NCBI GenBank assembly: GCA_030435675.1 | Contig: CM059622.1 | Coordinates: forward strand, 15,748,001 to 15,812,000 | Length of the DNA: 64,000 bases | Direction of reading: 5' to 3' | Source of the DNA: Steinernema hermaphroditum | Taxonomy: Eukaryota > Nematoda > Chromadorea > Rhabditida > Steinernematidae | Part shown: piece by piece, positions 34,757 to 47,100 of the stretch | How the letters are laid out: each line of letters begins with the position of its first letter | Position numbering within the stretch: the stretch's first letter is position 1 | Made by a program: the position numbers and the translations under genes | The notes under the pieces: generated by a model | Told to the model about the DNA's origin: nothing | The model's database searches: none | Seen by the model: the letters and a program-made list of their open reading frames with translations, nothing else

Positions 34757-35706
34757 ATGAGCGCCAAGTTCGTCGTCGGAGCGGCTTCGGTCGGAAGCGG
34801 TGTCGTCATCGTCGCCTGTTTGGTGATGGTTGGAGTCCTCTTCCAGGACATCAACACTCTCTATGATGATGTGATGGACGATATGGTTGAGTTCAAGGTA
34901 AGCACCATCTTCAAAATGGTCAAGTTTAATCCACTGTTCTTTAGACCATCGCCAACGATGCGTGGCGCGGAATGATGGCCATCCAAGGAGCCCCTGGAAT
35001 CAGCAAGAACAACGTCGAAAACGTCGCCGTCCTCTTCGGACGTAACAAGCGTCAGGCCAGCTGCGGATGCGGAGCTCAGCCTAACAACTGCCCTGCCGGA
35101 CCCCCTGGACCTCCTGGACAGCCTGGAGCCAACGGAGATGACGGAGCCCCTGGAGAGGCCGGACGCAACGGCGCCCCCGGAGTCAGCCTTGTGCTCGAGA
35201 ACCAACAACCCGGAGGATGCATCAAGTGCGACGCTGGACCTCCCGGACCCCCTGGACCCGACGGACCCGCTGGACCTGCCGGCCCCGAAGGTGCCCCTGG
35301 ACTGCCTGGAGTTCCCGGAAAGGACGGAGAAGCTGGTGCTGCTGGACCTAAAGGAGATGCCGGAGCCCCTGGAGCTCCCGGACAACCTGGTGCCCCTGGA
35401 GTTCCCGGAGAAGACGGACAGCGCGGAAAGGGAGCCCCTGGACCCAAGGGACCCACCGGACCCGCTGGCCCTGCTGGAAATCCCGGAGTCAACGGACAGA
35501 ACGGAGCTCCTGGCGCCCCTGGAGCCGAAGGACCTCAGGGACCCGCCGGCACCCCCGGCGCTCCTGGAGTCGACGGACAGCCCGGAGTCCAGGGAGGCCC
35601 CGGCGTTCCCGGACACGACGCCGCTTACTGTCTTTGCCCTCCTCGTACTGGCGAGGTCGTCAAGAACGAGCCCGAAGTTCAGGGCTACAGCCGTCGCCGT
35701 GTTTAA
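34757..35706 (+). CDS. Cuticle collagen 8
   Basis: Exons 34757-34897 and 34945-35706 (47-bp intron after VEFK) encode 300 aa. Anchor, [28 protein letters not shown], furin site RNKR (80-83), [11 protein letters not shown], Gly-X-Y block, CIKCDAG, long Gly-X-Y block and YCLCPPR, ending GYSRRRV. The glycine codon is mainly GGA. Exon 1, both ends of exon 2 and the 3' UTR are almost identical to collagen 9; only the middle Gly-X-Y part differs much, which suggests gene conversion between the two. Confidence 0.93.
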
Positions 35707-35988
35707 GTGATGTCACATTGATTTCCATCGAGAGAACAATATCAAAAACGAGAATAAATCGTTTCGCATTCATATGTTTGTGTCCGTTTCATACAGAGAT
35801 TTCACTGACAACAGTGAATTTGAGAGAAAGAAAGCAAGAAGAAAGGCTTACATTTCAAATCAATTTCAAACAAACCTCGATTTCAACCAAGCGAAGCTTA
35901 CCGAGTTTATACTTATATAGCGGCGCGGGTGGAGTCAGAACGCCTTGCCAAGAAGGTCGTTAAGCAAGTGAAGTAGATGCAAAAGATT

Positions 35989-36059
35989 TGCATCGGCCGG
36001 GAATCGAACCCGGGCCGCCCGCGTGGCAGGCGAGCATTCTACCACTGAACCACCGATGC
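35989..36059 (-). tRNA. tRNA-Gly (anticodon GCC)
   Basis: A 71-nt cloverleaf on the minus strand: 5' GCATCGG pairs with 3' CCGATGC, the D arm includes GTTCAGTGGTAGA, the anticodon loop is CTGCCAC, and the T arm is GGGTTCGATTCCC. The discriminator base is A and a TTTT terminator follows. It lies about 280 bp past collagen 8. Confidence 0.95.
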
Positions 36060-36500
36060 TTGCCATTCTTTCGAACAGAGATTGAACATACCTCCACCTA
36101 CAGACAATTATCCTTACGAATATCAACTACACTTAAGCCTGCCACCTTCACTGCTGATAACTAGATTCTTCTTTATCCAAAAAAAGGACGTAGATCGCCT
36201 CAGAACACCACATCGACGCGCGCGAACATGCGACAAATCGTGACTAATGCGCAGTTCAAACGGCGTCAGCGTGGCAAGACCCAACGCGGCGCGAACGTTT
36301 ATGACGCGAATTTGCGCAAAACGGCGCATTACAGCCATCTCAGCGGGAACTGTGAAAGATGTTTGAACTCTCACTTTTTCATAAAGTCAGTCAATAGTAA
36401 CGTTCTATAGCTTCGATACGTGCAGTTGTTGAGACATTCCGCGCTTTTTCCCAACTCTAACTGCCACGCAGCCTGTCCCTTTCAGTCACATTTGTCCGAA

Positions 36501-38111
36501 ATGTCGACGATGCGCGGCGAGAACAGGCGGGAAGCCACGCTCGAGGACTACCAGAAGTTGGAGAAAATTGGAGAAGGTAGGCTTTATATCAAAATCCAGA
36601 TTATCGAAAGTACAATCCAATATGAGTCATGACTCATGGAATATTCGTGAAGGTTTTCGGGCGAGCAATTTTGCCAAATTTTTGTAACGAAAAAACTAAA
36701 AAGGCGATGAAACACTACCGTGCTTTACTAGCTGAATCTTAGATCCATAGCATAGCGGAAGAATTGGAGGAAGGCAGGACTAAGATCGTTCCAACTATGG
36801 GACTTGGTAGTTCGGAGCAGCTAATATATGACCCAGCATCAAAAGGCCTTTCAGAGTAGCCCATTTTGTCAATAGGAATATTCCTAAAGGCGGATAAAGA
36901 GGTGATCGAGGTCACCCAAAACAAAGAGAAACAGAGACCTCTAGTCATGTTAAATCGGGCCTAAGAGGGCAATCCTTTCCAGGTTCTTGAAGATATTCAA
37001 GTAGCTTAAGGATAAAGGGATGATCGAGGTCATCAAAAATTCGAAACACAAAACTGTAGTCATGTCAAATCGGGCTTATGAGGACAATCCTCACCATGTT
37101 CCTATCCTTCCCATTCAGGTACATATGGCGTCGTCTACAAGGGTCGCAATCGGAACACACAGAAGCTTGTGGCCATGAAGAAGATCCGTCTAGAAAGCGA
37201 AGAGGAAGGCGTTCCCTCCACGGCCATTCGCGAGATCTCCATGCTGCGCGAACTGCGCCATCCCAACATTGTCGACCTGCAGGAGGTGATCATGCAGGAG
37301 AATCGTCTCTACCTGATCTTCGAGTTCTTGTCCATGGACTTGAAGCGGTATCTTGACCAGCTGCCCGATGGGGTGCCGCTTGAGAAGCCTATCCTGAAGA
37401 GCTACCTGTATCAGGTCAGCTAAAGGTACTGAAGAGATGCAACAACTCTTGTGCTTTAGATGACCCAGGCCCTATGCTTCTGCCATCAACGACGCGTTCT
37501 CCACCGCGATCTGAAGCCGCAGAACCTTCTTGTCGACAAGAATGGCGTCATAAAGCTGGCTGATTTCGGTCTAGCCCGCGCCATCGGCGTTCCTCTTCGT
37601 GCCTACACTCACGAAGTGGTCACGCTGTGGTACCGCGCTCCAGAAGTGCTTCTTGGATCGGACAAGTACTCCATGGCCGTCGACATCTGGTCGATCGGAT
37701 GCATCTTCGCCGAGATGGCCAGCAAAAAGCCGATCTTCCAGGGAGATTCGGAAATCGACGAGCTCTTCAAGATCTTCCGGTAGGCCTGTCCTTCAGATTC
37801 CTCAGTTACCTGGCTTCAGTATTCTCGGCACGCCAAACGAGCAAAGCTGGCCCGGTGTAGTGGCCCTTCGCGATTTCAAGCCGTCCTTCCCACGTTGGGC
37901 GGGCAACCATCTCAACAAGACGATGGAGAAGCACTTGGACGCGCAGGGACTGGACCTTCTGCAGAAGATGTTCATCTACTACCCGGTGGATCGCGTGTCC
38001 TGTAAAGACATTCTGAAACATGAGTACTTCAACGACTTGGACACGAATACACTACCCGCCGGCGCCTACAATGGCAGCACACTTGGAATCGAAAACAAGG
38101 AGAACTACTAA
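36501..38111 (+). CDS. cdk-1: Cyclin-dependent kinase 1 (Cdc2 orthologue)
   Basis: Exons 36501-36576, 37119-37414, 37460-37779 and 37820-38111 encode 327 aa. The kinase has [11 protein letters not shown] (inhibitory Thr27 and Tyr28), the cyclin-binding helix PSTAIRE (58-64), catalytic HRDLKPQN (Asp141), DFGLARAIG, activation-loop Thr174 in [27 protein letters not shown] and a C-terminal ENKENY. These are the signatures of CDK1, which drives entry into mitosis and meiosis with cyclins A and B. The N-terminus has about 12 extra residues compared with the vertebrate protein. Intron 1 is 542 bp, long for this genome, and holds an internal duplication. The gene sits between the collagen 8 and collagen 9 duplicates. 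Confidence 0.96.
36892..37100. repeat. Direct duplication inside cdk-1 intron 1
   Basis: Two diverged copies, about 36892-36980 and 37010-37100, share GGATAAAG, TGATCGAGGTCA and AAATCGGGC(C/T)TA strings followed by CAATCCT. Confidence 0.65.
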
Positions 38112-38419
38112 TTACGCAGTCTCTTCCCGTTTTAACTTCTTCTTCCTCTCTTTTTTCCTGTTTCACTTTTTGTTTGATACTCACCAAGCCGGCGACAACG
38201 ACTACACCACTTATAAGCTATCAGTTTTATATAAATGCACATAGCGATAAATCTGAGGAGATGTACTAAGATGTTTGTGCCTGAGGGCGTCGCGACGGAT
38301 CACAGTGCACAAAAAAACAACCTATTCCGCGATAAGGGCTGATCGAAGGTTGAGAAACGGGTTCTCAGATGGGTATATGTATATAGGGAGTAGATGCACT
38401 TTCAGTAGATCGTCGCAAG

Positions 38420-39369
38420 ATGAGCGCTAAATTTTTCGTTGGTTTGGCTTCGGCTGGAAGCGGTGTTGTCATCGTCGCCTGCTTGGTGATGGTTGGAGTC
38501 CTCTTCCAGGACATCAACACTCTCTACGATGATGTGATGGACGATATGGTTGAGTTCAAGGTAGGTCCAACCTTCAAGGGGGCTGTGCCTGACCTGTGGC
38601 TCTTTAGACCATCGCCAATGATGCGTGGCGCGGAATGATGGCCATCCAAGGAGCCCCTGGAGTCAGCAAGAACAACGTCGAAAACGTCGCCGTCCTCTTC
38701 GGACGTAACAAGCGTCAGGCCAGCTGCGGATGCGGAGCTCAGCCTAACAACTGCCCTGCCGGACCCCCTGGACCTCCTGGACAGCCTGGAGCCAACGGAG
38801 ATGACGGAGCCCCAGGAGAGGCCGGACGCAACGGCGCTCCCGGAGTCAGCCTTGTGCTCGACAATCAGCAGCCCGGAGGATGTATCAAGTGCCCCGCTGG
38901 CGCTCCTGGCCCTCAGGGACCCGACGGACCCGCTGGACCTGCTGGCCCCGATGGACAACCAGGACTGTCTGGAACTCCTGGAAACAATGGCCAACCTGGT
39001 GCTGCTGGACCTGCAGGAGATGCCGGAGCCCCTGGAGCTCCTGGACAGCCTGGCATTCCTGGCGTTCCTGGAGAAGACGGACAGCGCGGAAAGGGAGCCC
39101 CTGGACCCAAGGGACCCACCGGACCCGCTGGCCCTGCTGGAAACCCCGGAGTCAACGGACAGAACGGAGCTCCTGGCGCCCCTGGAGCCGAAGGACCTCA
39201 GGGACCCGCCGGCACCCCCGGCGCTCCTGGAATCGACGGACAGCCCGGAGTCCAGGGAGGCCCCGGCGTTCCCGGACACGACGCCGCTTACTGTCTTTGC
39301 CCTCCTCGTACTGGCGAGGTCGTCAAGAACGAGCCCGAAGTTCAGGGCTACAGCCGTCGCCGTGTTTAA
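38420..39369 (+). CDS. Cuticle collagen 9 (close paralogue of collagen 8)
   Basis: Exons 38420-38560 and 38608-39369 encode 300 aa. Same plan as collagen 8: anchor, VEFK at the intron, [37 protein letters not shown] and the GYSRRRV end. The first 60 or so codons of exon 2 and the last 90, plus about 75 bp of 3' UTR, are nearly identical to collagen 8. The central triplets differ. A tRNA-Gly follows it as well, so a collagen plus tRNA unit seems to have been duplicated. Confidence 0.93.
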
Positions 39370-39610
39370 GTGATGTCACATTGATTTCCATCGAGAGAAC
39401 AATATCAAAAACGAGAATAAATCGTTTCGCATTCATATGTTTGTGTTCATTTCATAGAGACGTCACTGACGACAGGGAATTGACAAAAATTTAAGGACAA
39501 TATCGCCGAGAAGCAAGGCCCTATCCTTGACCACGGCACTTACTCACTTAGTAGTGATTAAATTAAGTGGTCTTTACTTTAAGCAACAAAAGTAAAAAAC
39601 ACAAAAGATT

Positions 39611-39681
39611 TGCATCGGCCGGGAATCGAACCCGGGCCGCCCGCGTGGCAGGCGAGCATTCTACCACTGAACCACCGATGC
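39611..39681 (-). tRNA. tRNA-Gly (anticodon GCC), second copy
   Basis: The 71-nt tRNA body is identical to the one at 35989-36059, with the same CTGCCAC anticodon loop. The flanks match only for the first few bases past the 3' end (AAATCTTTT), including the terminator. Confidence 0.95.
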
Positions 39682-40241
39682 TCCTTATGCAGGGCAACGG
39701 GATTTGGATATCCCCCGCAGGCCTCTATCTCTACATTAGACAAAAACACAAGATATGGATCATTTTCCCGCCGCATCTGTGGTGAAATTCTCAGCAAGGT
39801 TACCTTACAAGCACTTGATGGGAGTAGGCACCGCATACCGTATCTCCCCACATCGTTGTAACTGAAGTTACAGCAGGAAGATAGTGTGTAAATAGTAAAA
39901 ACAGTATTGAAAGTCATCTGATGTAAACTACCGATTCGCTTCTAGGCTGTGATGACGTCACAAAAAGGTTACATATATAAATAAAACGAGCGTTATCTCA
40001 GGACAACTCTGTAATCATGATGGATCGCTTGGAATTACCCAGATTTTCAACCAACCCGTTCAAAACGAATTTCTAAACCTCTCAGTGTTTCAATTTCATC
40101 GCCCGGGGGCGTTACGCCGCTTGATGCCTGCAAAAAATTGGATGCCTTAATTAAATGTTTTCCGTTGGAAGCACTTCTGAAACCTGTATTATCGCTATAA
40201 AAGCGCGCCTTTAGGAGAGTAGTGGAACACTTCCTCGCGGC

Positions 40242-41143
40242 ATGAGTGCGAAGTTCGTCATTGGAGCGGCGTCGGCCGTCAGCGGCATCGTCATCGTCGT
40301 CTGCCTGGCCTCGATGGCCATGATGTTCCAAGACATCAACTCTCTTTACGACGAACTCATGGGGGATATGGCCGAGTTTCGGGTTGGCTTTGCCGTTCTC
40401 TGACTGAATTCACCCGTCTCTAGACCCTGAACGCCGACTCGTGGCGCGGAATGATGGCTATGCAAGGAGTTCCCGGCGTCAGCAAGCCCAAGCCTGACGA
40501 GATGGCCACCATCTTCGGACGCAACAAGCGTCAGGCGAGCTGCCCATGCAGCCGCCAAGCTAACTTCTGCCCTGCCGGACCACCCGGACCTCCTGGACCA
40601 CCCGGATCCAACGGAGATGACGGAATTCCTGGAGAGGCCGGCCGCAACGGCGCACCTGGAGCCAGTCTTCTTCTCGAGGGTAAAAAGCCCGGCGAGTGTA
40701 TCAAGTGCCCGGCTGGTGAGCCCGGACCACCTGGCCCCGATGGAGAACCGGGTCTCCGGGGTCCCGACGGCCCCGCAGGAAAACCAGGAGCCGCCGGAAA
40801 GCACGGCAAACCTGGACCTGCCGGAGCTAAGGGAGATGAAGGCCCGCGTGGTGCGCCCGGACAGCCTGGAAAACGTGGTCCCGCCGGTAAGGATGGAAAG
40901 CGTGGCAAGGGCGCGCCTGGTCCTAAGGGACCCGCCGGACCCGTTGGACCTGCTGGAAACCCCGGACCCAATGGTCAGGATGGCGCTGATGGAGCTCCCG
41001 GAAAGGATGGACCCGCTGGACAGGCTGGTTTGCCCGGAGCTCCCGGAAAGGACGGTGTTCGTGGACCTCGCGGAGGAGAGGGAATGCCCGGCCGTGATGC
41101 TGCCTACTGTCCTTGCTCTCGTCGTAGCGAAGTTATCTTTTAA
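40242..41143 (+). CDS. Cuticle collagen 10
   Basis: Exons 40242-40382 and 40424-41143 (41-bp intron) encode 286 aa. Anchor, [28 protein letters not shown], furin site RNKR (80-83), [11 protein letters not shown], Gly-X-Y block, CIKCPAG, a lysine-rich Gly-X-Y block ([13 protein letters not shown] triplets) and [12 protein letters not shown]. It is related to collagens 8 and 9 but lacks their tail. A TATAAAAG box at about 40196 lies near -45. AATAAA follows at about 41165. Confidence 0.92.
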
Positions 41144-41571
41144 ATGAGCACTTTTGTCGTCAGTGAATAAAGCATTTGCAAATCAACAAGCGGTCTGTTC
41201 GGATTCAGTTAAGTGCAAAAAATGCGGCAGTCTTGGCGAAGATTGATCCTAGAACCACTTTTATACACTCTGTTTCGCGCTTGAAGGCTGCCATGGAAAG
41301 CAGGCTCCCACCACGATCGTCCTGATGTCACACGTCATTGCTCGCCAGATTCCAATGGAATGTTTTTCAAAATAAATAGCAAATTTTGGTGACTCCCTCC
41401 CCATCCTAAGTTCCGCGCATCACAGCCTACCGATCTCTGCAACGGCCCACCACCGAAATGAGCAGCTAATCCTCCCCACACCCGATGTAGACGTCTAAAT
41501 GTGCATAGACTGCTTCAGCATGTTGCACAGACGCTTCCCTGCAAACCGACTTTTCATTTCGAGTGGTCGAC

Positions 41572-44127
41572 ATGGCGCTGAATGGTGCATCGTTTAAATC
41601 CTCAAAACGGCAACCCTGTGGTCCTCTTCGGGCGACAAGTGCCGAGAAATTCAAAGCTGGAAGTGGCAAACCGGCGGCCAACGATCGGGAGAAACTGGAC
41701 GCGTCGAGTTATCCGGCGATTACGGTATATTTTCGGACTGTTTTCTCTGTTTACATCGATTATTTCAGCTTCCCCCGATCAGAGATGGCGATCGATTCGT
41801 TGAATTCAACATTTGCCGCGGCTCCGCGCAGCTGAAACGCGACATCGTGCATGCTGCAACGATTGCTGAGCGGAAATTGACTATAGAGGATGATTCGAAG
41901 CCGATCAATGGAAGGTATCACCTCAGGCTGTATCCGGAGCAATATCGGATTGTGGAATTGTAAGTCATATATGATTTGACAGATGTAGACTAACATGTCA
42001 TTCTGGCCGAGTGGTCTAAGGCGCTGCGTTCAGGTCGCAGTCCTCTTCGGAGGGCGCAGGTTCGAATCCTGCGGATGACAGAAGTTTTTGTTTTCATCTA
42101 ACTTGTTGTTTTTCAGCGCATCTCCTGCCGAACAACCAATTCAAGTTTACCTCCACAACATTCTCGGCAAATGGTTCGTCTACAAAGTGTATCAGCGTGT
42201 CAGTGTACAGCACCGCTTCGATCGATTTATGAGCAAGGTACACTACTTGGGCTCTATCCCAGCTGATGTTCTAGCGGAGCTCTCTTACACAGAAATCTGC
42301 GATCGCCTATCGTAAGAAATGCATATTGGAGACTCGTTCACAAGATTTTTCAGGATCTTGGAGATATTATCGCATGACGAGGATCGCAAGGCTGAACTGC
42401 GCCTTGGACGTTCCAACGGAGCCCGGCTTTCGATGCGTTCAGCGCGTGGACATCGTCTCGCGAATGAGAGCTCATTTTCTGCTGCAAGGGATCGCGTCAA
42501 GGCGCCAAATTTGCTCAAGATTCACGTTTCGAAGCAGATGAACGAGATTGTCCAGTACGCGCAAGACAAGATCGCACTTCTAGATTCGGAAGCGCGGAAA
42601 GATAGCCTTTCTATGGTCAAGAAAATCCAGGTATCCTTTTCACGTCATGTACAATCTTCAAACGATTTTTAGGCCTACCTGAACAGTAACGATAAGAGGA
42701 TAGTTAAGTTGCCTAGCCGCCCAGATTATTTGAATATTCAGAGGCGTTTAAACGCCTTAATTCCAAAGGATCGCACTCATGCAGAAGAGTATGTCCGTTT
42801 GAGATCCTTCTCTCATTTTCTTGTAACCTTTAGATTATTGTATCTAAAGGATGTGACCCTTGCCGACCTCGCGAATGGGCTTCTCGATCTGCCGTGCTGG
42901 GCTGAGCACCATTACCTTTTCATGCGAGCCAAGAAGTCCATGAAGGTTGTATGGAAATATGGGGAAATAGCAGTGGTACGGTTCTTGCTTTCTCTCATTG
43001 ATCAGTCGCTGCTTGTAGTATGATCCTGAAAAGAAGAAGCGCCGGATGCTGCGAGTGCAGAACAGCAGCTATAGTCATAGAGTGCAGCCAGTGAAAGCCA
43101 TCAGCGATGCAGACGTTTTCGATGGTCCGAAACTGAAAATGACGTGTTTCAAGCCCCCGCCGAAGCCTCCGTCAGTGGATTCAGAATCGGGCATGTCGAC
43201 TGTGTTCTCGATGTCTACCGCGACTACTGTAGCTACTTATTTAATCACTGTTCGAATCTGTATTTGAAAGTTTAGTCTCCGAACTCCTGGGAATATCATC
43301 CGTGGGACATGCAGCCTGGAAAAGACGAGCTGACCTTTCGAATAGAAGACGATTCGCTGCATAATCCGAAGACGATTCGCGCCAAAGCGATGAAGGCGAT
43401 GTCAGAACGACTTATAGGAGAGATTAATCGTCGCGTGGAGCTCCTTACTCAGTAAGTTTTGCACTCAGACTGCTGTATTCTGCCGTTTCAGAGACTTTTC
43501 GGACTTCCAGCGAATCAAATCGCCCGCTTCCTTGGAAGAAGATACCTTTACAGAAGTAGCAGATTCCAATGGCCAGCCAATCCCCCTGGAACCGCTTGGA
43601 AACTGCAAATGGTTGAGAAGATGCGAAAAGGAAATACGCCAGATACTCGCTTGTCCCAAGCCCTCCACGGAGCAGAAGAAGGATCTTCAAGTTCTAATGT
43701 ATGCAAAGGAGCGCTATGAACCGATTCTCTCCCAGTACGATAAGCGGCAGAAAGTGGCGTCGAACACTGCAGGATCGAAACTCGGTTTTAATGAAACGCT
43801 GAAGAATCTGGTGGAGGCCGATATTGTCAGCAGTGACTCAGCTTCAGCTTTAATGCACTTGGTGAGCTGACAATCCCCTGTAATTTGCGAATACTTGATT
43901 CTCAATAGGTTGGCGATGAACAGTCGTGGATTATCGACAGCCATTACTCGAATCTGATGCTCGTTGAACGATGTGATCTGCAACCGAAGCCTCCGGCATC
44001 GCACATCTTGAAGAACTTCCTGACGACTAACGAGAATCGCGCGATCTTCTTTGTGTTCATATTCATTTTTCTCGCGATTCTCGTTGGTTTTGGACTAGTA
44101 CTTGCCGCTCTGTTTGGAGTTTATTAA
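41572..44127 (+). CDS. Unrecognised 672-aa protein with C-terminal membrane anchor
   Basis: Ten exons join in frame: 41572-41724, 41769-41959, 42117-42311, 42354-42630, 42673-42788, 42834-42945, 43019-43228, 43276-43451, 43492-43861 and 43909-44127. The N-terminal half contains FVEFNICRGSAQLKRD, WFVYKVYQRVSVQHRFDRFM and a helical, basic region. The middle is proline-rich (FKPPPKPPSVDSESG). The end is a strong membrane segment (AIFFVFIFIFLAILVGFGLV) with almost nothing after it, as in tail-anchored proteins. I recognise no family. A tRNA-Leu lies in intron 2 on the same strand. The start codon is the first ATG of a short open exon and is the least sure part. Confidence 0.75.
41997..42080 (+). 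tRNA. tRNA-Leu (anticodon CAG), inside a host intron
   Basis: An 84-nt class II tRNA. Acceptor GTCATTC pairs with GGATGAC, followed by A. The D arm has GCCGAGTGGTCTAAGGC, the anticodon loop is TTCAGGT, there is a long variable arm (CCTCTTCGGAGG) and the T arm is GGTTCGAATCC. It fills most of the 157-bp intron 2 of the surrounding gene, same strand. Confidence 0.95.
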
Positions 44128-47100
44128 GGTGTTCGATGAAAGCCGGCTTGTAGTTATTGTTGCGGAAAACATAAACAGGCAACCGCAACCCATTCTCCGC
44201 CGATAGAGGGCCTACAACTTTTTTTTTCTAGAATGCTCGAAAGACTTCCTGCCCGACTCCTCTAAGAACCGATTAATCTTCTTTTTTTCCTGGCGAGCTG
44301 TCTACCGACCGTAGGACTATCTCGTTCGAACTGTTGTATACATATAACCATAATAATATGATGTCATAAGTAATTACCGAATAGTAGAGAAAAGTACCTG
44401 TTTTACGAGAGACATTCATTGAAAAGGAAAAAAATGAAAGTAAACAAAGGAACTAATTACCCACCTTTTTGGGAATTTCTACGCCTTTTGCAAAGCTCTT
44501 TGAGAGTCGGGACGGGATATGGCAAAAAGGACGAAGTTGAGTCATCCAAACACTACATAGCCACAGCGTGTTGTTGTCATTTCCACCAGGAAATAACCTT
44601 TCGTTATTACAAAGACGTGCACGGTCACACGTAAGTGATCGATAAAAAATGTATGAAAATGGAAAAACAACTCCGCCTGACAGCTAATGAGTCTTTTCAA
44701 GCCCCTTCTTTGTATGACTATGCATTCTGAGTATTTCTTGGCGATGCAACTACACGTGCTGTTCAGCTAGGTTTATATCACATTCGAGCATGCTGTACGA
44801 TGACGACGTGATATGACGACAGCCGTTGTTCATACTGTACCTTGCTTACCTGGACCAGAACACTATATTTGGAGCGCTAAGCGTGGATAGGTGTGGTCTT
44901 TAAAATTACGTTACTGAAGTCAATTCACTTAACACGCTGTCAACAACCAAAACATCACTTTGTGCATTAATCACATCAAATTTTGATATTGAATCATTAG
45001 AGCTTCGAATAGCTTTATTCATTGGGTGTGTTTTTCCCCGCAAATATGGCGCTTTTGTTTTGCAATTAACAAGGGAAATATCCGACGTGTGGATGTGCAT
45101 ATGCATGATTGGTGTGCATTCGTTTCTTGCCTAAGTGGCTCACCCGGTAAGTGTCTTGTCTACCAGTTTGATGACCGGGGCTCGGCTCCCTCCGCAGCCA
45201 GTTTTATTTCTGCCTCTTCATCTTTGTCTCGCAGACTTCTGTCTGTGTTCACTGTCGTTTTTTTAGTTGAATTCCAGCCATGAATTCAGGCAAGCAGTCC
45301 GAATACAACTTGTGATAATTAGCCTTATGAAAGTCTTTTCATTCGTGATAGTCACCACAACACCTAACTTAACCAGAACACCGTTACTGGTAATCAAACC
45401 GGCCGCTAAAAACTGTCAGCTCTGTCAGAGATCAACCAGAGATTTGTCCGAACTCGAAATCTCAGGGACCACACACGAGCCATTTGAGTCACCCTTTGCA
45501 AAAATTGACATCAGTCTACAGGTTCGATTTGCTCGAGAACATCAGAAAACGATGTTTACGCCACCAGGCCACCAGATGTATAGCAGGTGACTTGCGAGTT
45601 GCTCATGATCTTAAGGCCAAATTAGACAATAATTGCATTCACACCTGTTGTCGGTGTACTGGCTACAAATACGTTGACCCGATGTACCACCTCCAATTTT
45701 GCTGGAGACCAGCAGCTTCACACTTTTTTTCGATAATTGTCGATCATAGTGCCCATCAGTTGGTACTGTCTTCTATTGTTCCCCAAATTTTTCATTTGTG
45801 TTCCCACTGATCAGTCGGTTCGTCTACTTGCTCTCTTTGAGGTTCGCCGAATGAGGTCGTTCTCGGCCATTCAAGCCGTTGATTCAAGATTAGAAACTCG
45901 TAAACAGCAACCTTTTTCGATAATTGTTTACAGATTCTCATATTTTGACGACTTAATATGCCGAAAACAACTCCGAGAAGGAGTGCTAACCTACCTCTGA
46001 TGTATGTTATTATTAACCAGCTGATGGTGATCGGTCTGAACCATTTATTGAACGAGAGAGTACTTTCTCATCCATGTCTTTTGGATATCTTCCACCTCTT
46101 TGGGGAGATGGTCCGAACCAGCTTTTATTGGTCTGTTTTGCTGGCCTTTTTCTTCACAATTTTTCAAAGTATTGTGCTACGAAAGTGCACTTATTATATT
46201 GGCGCACTAGGATTATGTACATCAATTACTGTGCTGAAAAATTGTCGCCAGAAAAAGTGTGCCCTTTAGTTTTGTGCCTCAAGTGTTTGATTATTGAACT
46301 GGTCTTGAAGAAAGGGTATTTATTTGTGGTTTTCACTTTTGTGTTATGATGAGGCCCGCGGAAACCACTGAAGAAGCTCCTGAGCGTAGACCCCCGCGCC
46401 GAAGATGGGTTCGCTGAGCTCCACCATCTCCGGGATCAGCTCTTCGCCTTTTGATGTCCGCGAACACTAATGGGATCGCCGTGTTCTTCTCTGATGCAGT
46501 GAAGACCGACGACTACGTAGTGACAATGTCGTTCTTGTGTATATATATGAAGTCTCGCAAGGCGTAAGCCTTTGATACGAGAGATAACTACTTATGATGA
46601 GAGCAATGTTTTAACACGTGATACACCTTCAAAGTGTGTTGGTCAAAGGCATCCGTGGTTTTAAGGCTTTGCGCGAACGAGCTATATGCACTTCAAGGAC
46701 TTTTGTCATTGTGATATTGTGCTCGGCACGATAAAATCCAACTTCGATTTCATGGAATAGTGGCACTTTCTTTTAATCCCCAGTTTGCTCTTTAATCATA
46801 CTCTTTTTGTTTTTTTGTGTAAGTAGTTCTCGTCATAGATAGGAAACTTTGGTCGCTGCATAACTATGTAAACAAGAATGACAAGTAGTGATACAAAACG
46901 AGAAGCTACGATACAAACAGCTACAATGGATGGCGGATGGTATTCGGAAAACTGTTTTGCCAGCGGTATACTCTTTGTTCCCTTTTGTTTATCAACTTAT
47001 TGGGTTGGAGCAGTGAAAATGGGACATTTTTACACTGATTGTTTATTTGCATTTTTTCAACCATTTCACTTCAAGTTATTCACCATTTGACTGGACAACT

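Noticed and set aside
34757..41143. Collagen-cdk-1 operon
   Set aside because: Spacings of 300-900 bp, own TATA boxes on the collagens and tRNA genes between them argue for separate promoters.
45130..45210. tRNA-like or tRNA-derived SINE
   Set aside because: Only a weak box B-like GGCTCGGCTCC string; no cloverleaf.
45958..46269. Hydrophobic frame as a chemoreceptor remnant
   Set aside because: Shows no family motif or splice pattern; AT-rich sequence easily encodes Phe/Leu runs.
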